Below, piece by piece: positions 8,180-15,592 of a stretch of DNA of 16,870 bases; within the stretch, counting starts at the first letter, position 1; each line of letters begins with the position of its first letter. The notes beneath the pieces were generated by a model, which was given only the letters and a program-made list of their open reading frames with translations, was not told where the DNA came from and searched no databases. A program made the translations under genes and the position numbers. The stretch lies in the NCBI GenBank assembly GCA_946495905.1, contig CAMMEP010000030.1:1-16870 (forward strand), read 5' to 3'. Source of the DNA: an uncultured Clostridium sp. (GTDB lineage: Bacteria > Bacillota > Clostridia > TANB77 > CAG-508).

Positions 8180-9169
8180 ATGTTAGAAGATAGAGTATTA
8201 GATACAATAACAAAATATAATATGATTCAGGATAACGACAAAGTTGTTATTGGCGTTTCAGGAGGACCAGATTCGATAGCGCTTTTAACTATTTTAAATA
8301 AATTAAAAGAAAAATGGAATATAAAACTATATGTGGCGCATATTAATCATAGAATAAGAAAAGAAGCAGAAGAAGAGACAGAATATGTTAAAGATTTTTG
8401 TGCTAAAATAGGAGTAGAAATATATATAAAGGAAATAAATGTAGAAGAGGAAGCAAAAAGATTAAAAATTGGAACGGAAGAAGCAGGAAGGAATATTCGT
8501 TATGCTTTTTTTGAAGAAGTGTTAGAAAAAGTTGGAGCAAATAAAATTGCTACTGCACATCAGAAAAACGATAATGCGGAAACTGTTTTAATGAATATAA
8601 TGCGAGGAACATCTATAGCGGGATTAAAAGGAATTGAAAAAGTACGAGATGGAAAATTTATAAGACCACTAATAGAATGCTCAAGAGAAGAGATTGAAAA
8701 CTATTGTAAAGACAATAAATTAGACCCAAAATATGATAAATCAAATAACGAAAACATTTATACAAGAAATAAAATAAGAAACCTTCTCATACCATATTTA
8801 CAAAAAGAATATAATCCTAATATAATAGATACAATTAATAGATTAGCAGATTTAGCAGCACAAGAAGAACAATTTTTAAACAAAGTTGTGGAAAAAGAAT
8901 ACGAAAAATTACTAATTAGTGGAGATAATAAAAAGGAAAATATAGTAATTTTAGATTTGAAAAAATTCAATCAATTAGATTATATAATAAAATCAAAGCT
9001 AGTTTTATATACAATAGCCAAAGTATATGGTAGAACTACGGGAATAGAAAAAGTGCATATTGATGATATTATAAAGTTATGTGAGAATAATATAGGAAAC
9101 AAATACTTATCACCTAGAAAAGGAATTAAAGTCTATGTAAAAAAAGGAAAAATTTTTTTTATGGCTTAA
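8180..9169 (+). CDS. tilS: tRNA(Ile)-lysidine synthetase, short form
   Basis: This enzyme ligates lysine to C34 of the CAU-anticodon tRNA-Ile using ATP, so that AUA is read as isoleucine. The PP-loop ATPase motif SGGPDS is at residues 27-32. It is followed by AHINHRIRKEAEEE, the segment ATAHQKNDNAETVLMNIMRG, and RPLIECSREEIENYC with TRNKIRNLLIPYL. The start at 8180 is chosen because GGGGTGA lies just upstream (8169-8175). The open frame reaches back to a TTG at 8150, but that sits inside the dnaB-tilS hairpin. At 329 aa the protein stops where many Bacillota TilS proteins (about 450-470 aa) begin their C-terminal tRNA-binding domain, like the short Aquifex form. It is probably read through from dnaB. 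Confidence 0.93.
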   Translation: MLEDRVLDTITKYNMIQDNDKVVIGVSGGPDSIALLTILNKLKEKWNIKLYVAHINHRIRKEAEEETEYVKDFCAKIGVEIYIKEINVEEEAKRLKIGTEEAGRNIRYAFFEEVLEKVGANKIATAHQKNDNAETVLMNIMRGTSIAGLKGIEKVRDGKFIRPLIECSREEIENYCKDNKLDPKYDKSNNENIYTRNKIRNLLIPYLQKEYNPNIIDTINRLADLAAQEEQFLNKVVEKEYEKLLISGDNKKENIVILDLKKFNQLDYIIKSKLVLYTIAKVYGRTTGIEKVHIDDIIKLCENNIGNKYLSPRKGIKVYVKKGKIFFMA

Positions 9170-9222
9170 GTCTGACCTTCCGTAAACGTCTAGTGTTTCC
9201 GCAAAAAAACTTTTAAAAAAAG

Positions 9223-9260
9223 CCTTGAAATAAGTAAAGTTATATGGTATATTTCAAAGG
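9223..9260 (+). promoter_or_regulatory. ftsH promoter within an inverted repeat
   Basis: The -35 TTGAAA (9225-9230) and -10 TATATT (9248-9253) are separated by 17 bp. TTGAAATA (9225-9232) is the exact inverse of TATTTCAA (9250-9257), and the flanking CC/GG (9223-9224, 9259-9260) extend the symmetry past one bulged base. The repeat encloses the promoter and could be an operator. It sits 49 bp upstream of the ftsH start. I see no CIRCE or CtsR-like heat-shock box. Confidence 0.6.
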
Positions 9261-9308
9261 TAAAATTTAAAGACCAGTCCTTAAAGCGACAAAAGGAGGA
9301 AAAATAAT

Positions 9309-11117
9309 TTGAAAAATGGAATAAAAACATTAGCTATGTGGCTAATTATAGGTATTATATTTGTAGTTTTATTAACTTCAATTTTGGATAATAGCAACAA
9401 TAAGCTTGCTTACTCAGAATTAATAGAAAAGATTGAAGAAGGTTCTGTATCTGAAATAGAAATTTCAGCAGATGGAACAACAGCAGAAGTAAAATTAAAG
9501 GATGAAAATTTTATTAAACAAGTTAATATTCCTAGCATTGATAATTTAATGGATAATTTACAAGAAAGCATGAGTGCTGGAAATATTACTGTTACAGAAA
9601 GATCAGAATCAATCTGGATGTTTATTTTAAGTCTACTTACTCCATTTGGATTATTAATTATATTCTTAATTTTCTGGTTCCTATTTATGAGCGGCGGACA
9701 AGGAAACAATGGTGGAAGTAAAACTATGTCCTTTGGTAAGAGTAGAGCTAGAATGATGAATCCAGCAGATAAAAATAAAGTAACTTTTGATGATGTAGCA
9801 GGTGTAGATGAAGAAAAAGAAGAATTAGAAGAAATAGTAGAATTCTTAAAAAATCCAAAGAAATTTACTGATATGGGAGCAAGAATCCCAAAAGGTGTAT
9901 TACTTGTAGGTCAGCCAGGTACTGGTAAAACATTACTTGCAAAGGCAGTTGCGGGAGAAGCAGGAGTACCATTCTTTATCATAAGTGGTTCTGATTTCGT
10001 AGAAATGTTTGTTGGTGTTGGTGCATCTCGTGTAAGAGACCTATTTGACGAAGCTAAGAAAAAAGCACCATGTATTATCTTTATTGACGAAATTGATGCA
10101 GTAGGACGTCAAAGAGGAGCAGGTCTTGGTGGAGGACATGATGAAAGAGAACAAACATTAAACCAATTACTTGTAGAAATGGATGGATTCTCTGCAAATG
10201 AAGGTGTTATTGTCTTAGCTGCAACAAATAGACCAGATGTACTAGATAAAGCATTATTAAGACCAGGTAGATTTGATAGACAAATAGTAGTTTCTAGTCC
10301 AGATGTAAAAGCAAGAGAGCAAATACTAGAAGTTCATAGTAGAAAGAAAAAATTAGCAATAGATGTAGACTTAAAAACAATAGCAAAAAACACTTCAGGT
10401 TTCTCAGGAGCAGATTTAGAGAATGTTCTAAATGAAGCAGCACTTTTAGCAGCAAGAAGAAATTTACGTGAAATAGGAATGCAAGAAATAGAAGATGCTA
10501 TGGTAAAAGTAACTATGGGACCTGAAAAGAGAACTAGAGTAAGAAGTGATAAAGAACAAAAATTAGTTGCATATCATGAAGCAGGCCATGCAGTTGTTAG
10601 TAGATTTTTACCAACACAAGACCCAGTACATCAAATATCTATTGTGCCAAGAGGTATGGCAGGTGGTTATACCATGTATCGACCAACTGAAGATAAGTCT
10701 TTTATGTCTAGAACAGAAATGATAGAAAATATAGTATCTCTTCTTGGTGGTAGAGTTGCAGAAAAATTAATTTTAGACGATATTTCTACTGGTGCAAGCA
10801 ATGATATCGAAAGAGCAACAAAAATTGCAAGAGCAATGGTAACCAAATATGGTATGAGTGAAAGAGTCGGTACAATTACTTTAGGACAAAATCAAGAAGA
10901 AGTATTCTTAGGTAGAGATTTTGCACAATCGAAAGAATATTCAGAAGAAACTGCGGGAGTTATCGACGAAGAAGTAAAACGCATAATAGATGATGCTTAT
11001 AATAGAGCAGAAGAGATTTTAAAAGAGCATATAGATAAACTTCATCGTGTAGCAGGAGTTCTTCTAGAAAAAGAAAAAATTGATGGAGAAGAATTTGATG
11101 CTATCTTTAATAGCTAA
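9309..11117 (+). CDS. ftsH: ATP-dependent zinc metalloprotease FtsH
   Basis: This 602-aa membrane-anchored AAA+ protease degrades misassembled membrane proteins and selected regulators. Transmembrane segments lie at about 7-25 and 102-127 and flank the extracytoplasmic FtsH domain. Walker A is GQPGTGKT (201-208) and Walker B is IFIDEID with D260/E261. The second region of homology contains ATNRPDVLDKALLRPGRFDR. The zinc site is HEAGH (423-427) with a downstream Asp in the SNDIERAT segment. The start is TTG at 9309, backed by AGGAGG at 9294-9299 with a 9-nt spacer and by the typical N-terminus MKNGIKTLAMWLI. It has its own promoter and a strong terminator. The hpt gene that usually sits between tilS and ftsH is absent. 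Confidence 0.97.
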   Translation: MKNGIKTLAMWLIIGIIFVVLLTSILDNSNNKLAYSELIEKIEEGSVSEIEISADGTTAEVKLKDENFIKQVNIPSIDNLMDNLQESMSAGNITVTERSESIWMFILSLLTPFGLLIIFLIFWFLFMSGGQGNNGGSKTMSFGKSRARMMNPADKNKVTFDDVAGVDEEKEELEEIVEFLKNPKKFTDMGARIPKGVLLVGQPGTGKTLLAKAVAGEAGVPFFIISGSDFVEMFVGVGASRVRDLFDEAKKKAPCIIFIDEIDAVGRQRGAGLGGGHDEREQTLNQLLVEMDGFSANEGVIVLAATNRPDVLDKALLRPGRFDRQIVVSSPDVKAREQILEVHSRKKKLAIDVDLKTIAKNTSGFSGADLENVLNEAALLAARRNLREIGMQEIEDAMVKVTMGPEKRTRVRSDKEQKLVAYHEAGHAVVSRFLPTQDPVHQISIVPRGMAGGYTMYRPTEDKSFMSRTEMIENIVSLLGGRVAEKLILDDISTGASNDIERATKIARAMVTKYGMSERVGTITLGQNQEEVFLGRDFAQSKEYSEETAGVIDEEVKRIIDDAYNRAEEILKEHIDKLHRVAGVLLEKEKIDGEEFDAIFNS

Positions 11118-11123
11118 AAAAAC

Positions 11124-11158
11124 TAGGTTGTAACAGTTAGGTTACGACCTAATTTTTT
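11124..11158 (+). terminator. Rho-independent terminator after ftsH
   Basis: TAGGTTGTAAC (11124-11134) pairs with GTTACGACCTA (11141-11151) over 11 bp with one U-G pair, around a 6-nt loop, and is followed by T6 (11153-11158). It begins 6 nt after the ftsH stop codon. Part of its left arm (TTGTAAC) could alternatively pair with GTTACAA at 11164-11170. Confidence 0.9.
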
Positions 11159-11163
11159 CAATT

Positions 11164-11366
11164 GTTACAAGTCACAGCTTATTCTAAAATGTCGGAGCAA
11201 TGTATTTTTTAATTTTATGTTGGAGTGCTTAAGGTGGGGACCGACAAGTTTACAAACTGTCAAACGAAACGTAAGTGGAGTTTATACAGTTTGTACGCAG
11301 CCAAAGGGCCAAAACATAAAATTAAAAAATACATTGCTCCGACAAGAGGTGGTTGTGAATTGTAAC
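11164..11366. repeat. Nested large palindrome (MITE-like element or structured RNA) before the PBP gene
   Basis: The core element 11190-11344 (155 bp) has perfect 32-bp inverted repeats: 11190-11221, beginning TGTCGGAGCAATGTA, and 11313-11344. The interior holds another 10-bp inverted repeat, TACAAACTGT (11251-11260) with ACAGTTTGTA (11286-11295). Concentric with the core, GTTACAAGTCACAG (11164-11177) matches the inverse of TTGTGAATTGTAAC (11353-11366) at 12 of 14 positions, and T6 (11367-11372) follows. I see no coding sequence; a short frame across it (11217-11408) is not credible. No clear target-site duplication flanks the core. It could be a non-autonomous mobile element, a structured RNA or a giant terminator. 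With its flanks it fills the 359-bp gap between ftsH and the PBP gene. Confidence 0.85.
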
Positions 11367-11382
11367 TTTTTTGTGATTTTTC

Positions 11383-11409
11383 TTGATTTTTTATGTGAAT
11401 TCATATAAA
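11383..11409 (+). promoter_or_regulatory. Possible promoter of the PBP-rsmA unit
   Basis: TTGATT (11383-11388) and TATAAA (11404-11409) are 15 bp apart, a sub-optimal spacing. The -10 lies in a small perfect palindrome, CATATA-AAA-TATATG (11402-11416). A promoter is expected here because ftsH ends in a terminator, but the exact boxes are uncertain in such AT-rich DNA. Confidence 0.35.
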
Positions 11410-11476
11410 ATATATGCCATAAAATGGGATAATTATACATAAAAATGACAAAACTTTTTTGAAAGGAAGAAAAACA

Positions 11477-13759
11477 TTGGAAAAAAAGAAAACAAATTCT
11501 GTTACTAAATTTAATAAGAGCAAAAATGGTAGCAAAGTAAGAAAAATATATAGTATAAATGATCGATTAGGAAGAATGCTAATTGTTTTTTTCCTTATTC
11601 TAATATTATTAGTTTTTAGAATAGGATGGCTGCAAATTGTACAAGGTTCAGAACTAAAAGAGTCCATGTATCGTCAACTTACAACTAGCAAAACGATTAG
11701 TCCAAAAAGAGGAACAATATATGACTCTACTGGTAAGGCATTAGCAAGAAGTGCACAAGTAGATACCGTAAGTATTGACCCAACCAAAATTGTAGTAGAA
11801 CAAGAAAATAGTAATGATATAGACGAAGAAAAAACGAAGGCTCTTAAAGAGAAAGTGGCAAAAGCATTTTCTGAAATCTTTGATTTGGATTATGAAGAAA
11901 CCTTAACAAAGGTATCTAGTGATAGTACCAATGTAACAATTGCTAAAAAAGTAGAAAATGATGTCATACAAGAGCTAGAAGCTTGGATGAAAGAGAATGA
12001 TATCTATAGTGGGATAAATATTGACGAAGATACTAAAAGATATTATCCTTATGATAATTTAGCTTCTAACCTAATTGGATTCTGTGGAACCGATAATCAA
12101 GGTTTGTGGGGCTTGGAATTAAAATGGAATGATATTTTAACAGGAACACCTGGTAAAGTTACCTCTGCACAAGATGCAGTGCAAGACTTAATTCCATATG
12201 AAGATGAAACCTATATAGCACCTCAAAATGGAAATGATATTACACTTACCATTGATGCAAACATACAAGCAATTGCAGAAAAATATTTAAAACAAGCTTG
12301 TGAAGAAAATAATTGTGAAGATGGTGGAAATGTTATTATCATGGATCCAAATACTGGCGATATTTTAGCAATGGCAACGTATCCAGATTATAACTTAAAT
12401 AATCCATTTACATTAGAAGTAGATGGATGGGAAGATATGTCTTCAGAAGAACAAAATACATTATTACAAGAAACATGGAATAATAGAGCTATTACTTCTA
12501 CTTACGAACCAGGTTCTGTATTTAAAATAATAACAGCAGCAGCAGGATTAGAAGAGGGAATTGCAGATGCAGATACAGCAGGGGTATTTAGTTGTGATGG
12601 ACATGAAAAAGTTTCTGGAATAACCATCAATTGTTCCGACCTTTCAGGGCATGGTAAATTAAGTTTAAGAGATGCGTTGAAATATTCTTGTAACCCAGCT
12701 TTTATCCAATTAGGACAAAAAATCGGAGCAGCTACACTTTATCGTTATTATGATGCTTTTGGATTCTTTAATACAACAGGATTTGCTGATATAGGAGATT
12801 CGGGAAGTTCAGGAGAAAGATCCGGATATTTCTGGAACTTAAATGATGTAGGAAGTGTAGAACTTGCAACCATGTCTTTTGGACAGAGATTTAGAGTTAC
12901 GCCACTTCAAATGGTAACTGCTGTTGCTGCAATTGCAAATGATGGAGTATTAATGCAACCAAGAATTGCAAAAGAAATAACAAATACGGATACAGGAGCA
13001 GTTACAACAATAGAACCAGTAGAAGTAAGACAAGTAATTTCTAAAGAAACATCAGATACGTTATTAGACATGTTGGAAACAGTAGTAGAAAGTGGAACTG
13101 GTAGATATGCTCAGGTAAAAGGATATAGCATCGCAGGAAAAACAGGTACTTCTGAGCCAGATTATACAAGTGGAGATGATAAATATGTTGCTTCCTTTGC
13201 AGCAATTACCCCAGTAGAAAGTCCAGAGCTTGTTATCTTAGTAACACTTTATGGGTTAGATGGAGAAGGTAGCCATAGTGGTAGTTCTGTAGCAGGACCA
13301 GTTGTTTCTCAAATTTTATCAGAAGTGTTACCATATTTAGAAATTCCATCTACTGCAACAAGTGATGACTCAGGAGAAGAAACAACAACTTTATCTAATG
13401 TGAAAAATAGAACTATTGCAGAAGCAAAGAAAATAATAGAAAATCAAGGGTTTGAATGTGAAACTTCTGGAAATAGTGACGATATTGTTAGTGAGCAAAT
13501 GCCAGTTGCTGGAACAGAGTTAATAGAAGGATCTATTGTAAAATTATATACGGAAGATAGTGATACAAGAGTTTCTCAAACAATGCCTAATTTAAAAGGA
13601 ATGACTCTTTCAGAAGCAAAAGCAGCACTTAAAAATAAAAACTTAAATATAAAGTATACAGGTAGTGGAAAAGTAACAAGCCAAAGCATTACAGCAGGAA
13701 GTTCTGTAGAAGAAGGAACTGTTGTAGAGGTAGTGTTACAACAAGAAATTGAGGAATAA
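11477..13759 (+). CDS. Class B penicillin-binding protein (FtsI/SpoVD type) with two PASTA domains
   Basis: This transpeptidase cross-links peptidoglycan, probably for septum or spore-wall synthesis; 760 aa from the chosen start. A Lys-rich cytoplasmic tail is followed by one membrane segment (about 32-53). The class B dimerisation domain contains the conserved RGTIYDSTG. The transpeptidase domain has SVFK (S347 nucleophile, K350), SCN (404-406) and KTGTS (555-559). Two PASTA domains follow at about 636-695 and 700-756. The start is TTG at 11477, with GGAAG at 11465-11469. A TTG further upstream (11459) would put that ribosome-binding site inside the gene. Such genes usually sit in the division/wall cluster; here it follows ftsH and precedes rsmA by 36 nt. 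Whether it is the vegetative FtsI/PBP2 or sporulation SpoVD cannot be decided from sequence alone. Confidence 0.92.
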   Translation: MEKKKTNSVTKFNKSKNGSKVRKIYSINDRLGRMLIVFFLILILLVFRIGWLQIVQGSELKESMYRQLTTSKTISPKRGTIYDSTGKALARSAQVDTVSIDPTKIVVEQENSNDIDEEKTKALKEKVAKAFSEIFDLDYEETLTKVSSDSTNVTIAKKVENDVIQELEAWMKENDIYSGINIDEDTKRYYPYDNLASNLIGFCGTDNQGLWGLELKWNDILTGTPGKVTSAQDAVQDLIPYEDETYIAPQNGNDITLTIDANIQAIAEKYLKQACEENNCEDGGNVIIMDPNTGDILAMATYPDYNLNNPFTLEVDGWEDMSSEEQNTLLQETWNNRAITSTYEPGSVFKIITAAAGLEEGIADADTAGVFSCDGHEKVSGITINCSDLSGHGKLSLRDALKYSCNPAFIQLGQKIGAATLYRYYDAFGFFNTTGFADIGDSGSSGERSGYFWNLNDVGSVELATMSFGQRFRVTPLQMVTAVAAIANDGVLMQPRIAKEITNTDTGAVTTIEPVEVRQVISKETSDTLLDMLETVVESGTGRYAQVKGYSIAGKTGTSEPDYTSGDDKYVASFAAITPVESPELVILVTLYGLDGEGSHSGSSVAGPVVSQILSEVLPYLEIPSTATSDDSGEETTTLSNVKNRTIAEAKKIIENQGFECETSGNSDDIVSEQMPVAGTELIEGSIVKLYTEDSDTRVSQTMPNLKGMTLSEAKAALKNKNLNIKYTGSGKVTSQSITAGSSVEEGTVVEVVLQQEIEE

Positions 13760-13795
13760 AAGATAATTTCACTATATAGAAGAAAGGAATCATTA

Positions 13796-14668
13796 ATGAA
13801 TAGTAGTTTAGAAGAAACAAAATTTATACTAAAAAAATATCATTTATCTGCTAATAAAAAGCTCGGACAAAATTTTTTGATAGATGATGATGTAATAAAA
13901 AATATAATAGAAGCATCTAATGTACAAAAAGAGGACTTGATAATAGAGATAGGTCCAGGGCTTGGAACACTTACTTCTAAACTATTAGAGTATGCTGGAA
14001 AAGTAGTAGCAATAGAATTAGATGAAAATATGATTCAAATATTAAACGATAGATTTAAATTATATACTAATTTTAAGCTATTAAATGAAGATGTTTTAAA
14101 AGTTAATTTAAAAGAATTAATAAAAGAAAATAAGGGAGAACTACAAAAAGTAAAAGTAGTAGCGAATCTCCCTTACTACATAACCACACCAATTATTATG
14201 AAATTATTAGAAGATAAATTGGATATCGATAGTATTACGGTAATGGTGCAAAAAGAAGTGGCAGACCGAATAACAGCAGTTCCAGGAGATAAATTATCGG
14301 GTAGCATAACTTATAGCGTAGACTATTATGCAGAAGCAGAAGAAGTGGTATTTGTCGACAAACATAGCTTTATTCCTGCACCAGAAGTAGATTCTGAAGT
14401 AATAAGATTACAAATACGAAAAGAGCCTAAAGTAAAGGTGTCAAATGAAGAATTGTTCTTTAATATCATAAAAGCAAGTTTTATGCAAAGACGAAAAACA
14501 CTTTTAAATAGTTTAACAAATACAGGAATGATAAAGGATAAAGAAGCTTTGAAGAAAATTTTAGAAAAGTTAGGCTTAGAGGAGAATATAAGAGGAGAAA
14601 AATTGACTATTGAGCAATTTGCAGAATTGACAGATTTGTTAGATGCCAAAATGGAAAATCAAAGTTAA
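13796..14668 (+). CDS. rsmA: 16S rRNA (adenine1518/1519-N6)-dimethyltransferase
   Basis: This 290-aa enzyme (KsgA) dimethylates two adjacent adenines in helix 45 of 16S rRNA using S-adenosylmethionine, late in 30S assembly. The N-terminal KKLGQNFLID (21-30), the SAM-binding motif EIGPGLG (51-57), the acidic ribose-binding ELD (74-76) and the catalytic NLPY (124-127) are all present. So is the C-terminal FMQRRKTLLNSL typical of the family. The ATG at 13796 has AAAGGA just upstream with a 7-nt spacer. The 36-nt gap after the PBP gene lacks a terminator, so the two are probably co-transcribed. Confidence 0.97.
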   Translation: MNSSLEETKFILKKYHLSANKKLGQNFLIDDDVIKNIIEASNVQKEDLIIEIGPGLGTLTSKLLEYAGKVVAIELDENMIQILNDRFKLYTNFKLLNEDVLKVNLKELIKENKGELQKVKVVANLPYYITTPIIMKLLEDKLDIDSITVMVQKEVADRITAVPGDKLSGSITYSVDYYAEAEEVVFVDKHSFIPAPEVDSEVIRLQIRKEPKVKVSNEELFFNIIKASFMQRRKTLLNSLTNTGMIKDKEALKKILEKLGLEENIRGEKLTIEQFAELTDLLDAKMENQS

Positions 14669-14674
14669 AAACTA

Positions 14675-14703
14675 TTTCTTTTTTATTAAACATATGTTAT
14701 AAT
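14675..14703 (+). promoter_or_regulatory. Extended -10 promoter of the sortase gene
   Basis: A consensus TATAAT (14698-14703) is preceded by TGT (14695-14697), an extended -10. The -35 candidate, TTTCTT (14675-14680), is poor but at 17-bp spacing. An 8-bp inverted repeat, TTAAACAT (14686-14693) and ATGTTTAA (14713-14720), encloses the -10 and the expected start point. It supports the GTG at 14740 as the start, since the upstream ATG at 14713 would lie almost at the transcript 5' end. Confidence 0.65.
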
Positions 14704-14739
14704 AATTATGTAATGTTTAAAAGAAAGGAGGATAATAAA

Positions 14740-15480
14740 GTGAATCAAATTTTAGTTAAAGAAAAAGTATATGTTACACCAGAATTAAGAAGAAAAAAGA
14801 GATTATATAAAATAGAATTTTTTATATCTGTTTTATTAGTATGTTTATTATCCTCTTATTACATATATGCCGAATATGATAGAAATAAGACAGAAGAGGT
14901 ATCACAAGCAATTTTAGCACAGGCACAAGATGAAACAACAAAAACCTCTGAAGATGATCCAATTATTATTGTATTAAATGAAGAAGAAGCAAATGAGGCA
15001 GAAGAGGAGACAGATATAGAAGTAGAAGACACTTCTAATAAAAGTATTACAGTAGATGGCCAAAATTATTCAGTAGATGCATTTATTACCATACCAAAAA
15101 TAGGAATAAGTTATCCAGTTTTATCGGAAACATCGGATGAACTATTAGAAGTTTCAGTAAATCGATATTGGCCAGAAGTAGGAAAATTAATGCCAAATGA
15201 AGTGGGTAATTATTGTATTGTAGGACATAATTATCGAAATGGAAAAATGTTTGGAAGATTAAATGAACTAGAAGATGGAGATATTGTAGAATTACAAGAC
15301 TTAACTGGAAGAACAGTAAAATATAAGGTGTATTATACATATGTGGTTGAGCCAACAGATACAAGCTGTACAAGTCAATTAACTGAAGATGGAAGGCCAC
15401 TAAACTTTAGAGAACTAACATTAATTACTTGTACTAATTATGGTACACAAAGATTAGTTGTGAAATGTAGAGAAGTTTAG
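14740..15480 (+). CDS. Membrane-anchored sortase, probably class D-like
   Basis: Sortases attach secreted proteins to the cell wall or build pili through a Cys transpeptidase. This 246-aa protein has a short positively charged cytoplasmic tail, one membrane anchor (about 25-43), an acidic linker rich in Glu/Asp (about 55-95) and a C-terminal sortase domain. The domain opens with ITIPKIGISYPVL and has the catalytic His in VGHNYRNGKMFGRL (H163), the nucleophile in TLITC (C231) and the conserved Arg in QRLVVKC (R238). The start is GTG at 14740, with AAAGGAGG at 14724-14731 and an 8-nt spacer. The in-frame ATG at 14713 would place that site inside the coding region. No LPxTG-type substrate is encoded nearby, so a general housekeeping sortase is likely. 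The class is assigned from motif spacing only. Confidence 0.9.
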   Translation: MNQILVKEKVYVTPELRRKKRLYKIEFFISVLLVCLLSSYYIYAEYDRNKTEEVSQAILAQAQDETTKTSEDDPIIIVLNEEEANEAEEETDIEVEDTSNKSITVDGQNYSVDAFITIPKIGISYPVLSETSDELLEVSVNRYWPEVGKLMPNEVGNYCIVGHNYRNGKMFGRLNELEDGDIVELQDLTGRTVKYKVYYTYVVEPTDTSCTSQLTEDGRPLNFRELTLITCTNYGTQRLVVKCREV

Positions 15481-15542
15481 TTGATAATAACTGCAAAAAA
15501 ATTTACAATTTTCAAAAAGTCATAGTAGCAAAATATAAATAT

Positions 15543-15576
15543 AAAAAGCTCTTAGAAAAAAATCTAAGAGCTTTTT
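15543..15576. terminator. Bidirectional terminator between the sortase and the antitoxin
   Basis: AAAAAGCTCTTAGA (15543-15556) and TCTAAGAGCTTTTT (15563-15576) form a perfect 14-bp stem with an A6 loop. T-runs are present on both strands. It ends the plus-strand sortase transcript and the minus-strand fic-antitoxin transcript, and marks the boundary between the core and accessory parts of the window. Confidence 0.92.
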
Positions 15577-15592
15577 AGTATATTACAACACA

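Noticed and set aside
9170..9222. Terminator between tilS and ftsH (AAAC/GTTT near 9184-9197, then an A-rich run)
   Set aside because: The stem is only about 4 bp and is followed by A's rather than T's on the coding strand.
11164..11366. 6S RNA or a known riboswitch as the identity of the large palindrome
   Set aside because: A 32-bp perfect stem does not match the bulged open-complex mimic of 6S RNA, and I recognise no riboswitch core motif.
11217..11408. A 63-codon plus-strand open frame across the large palindrome
   Set aside because: It crosses both palindrome arms, has no ribosome-binding site and no recognisable protein features.
14713..14739. ATG at 14713 as the sortase start
   Set aside because: The AAAGGAGG site lies downstream of it, and the promoter -10 is only 9 bp upstream. 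GTG at 14740 is properly spaced.
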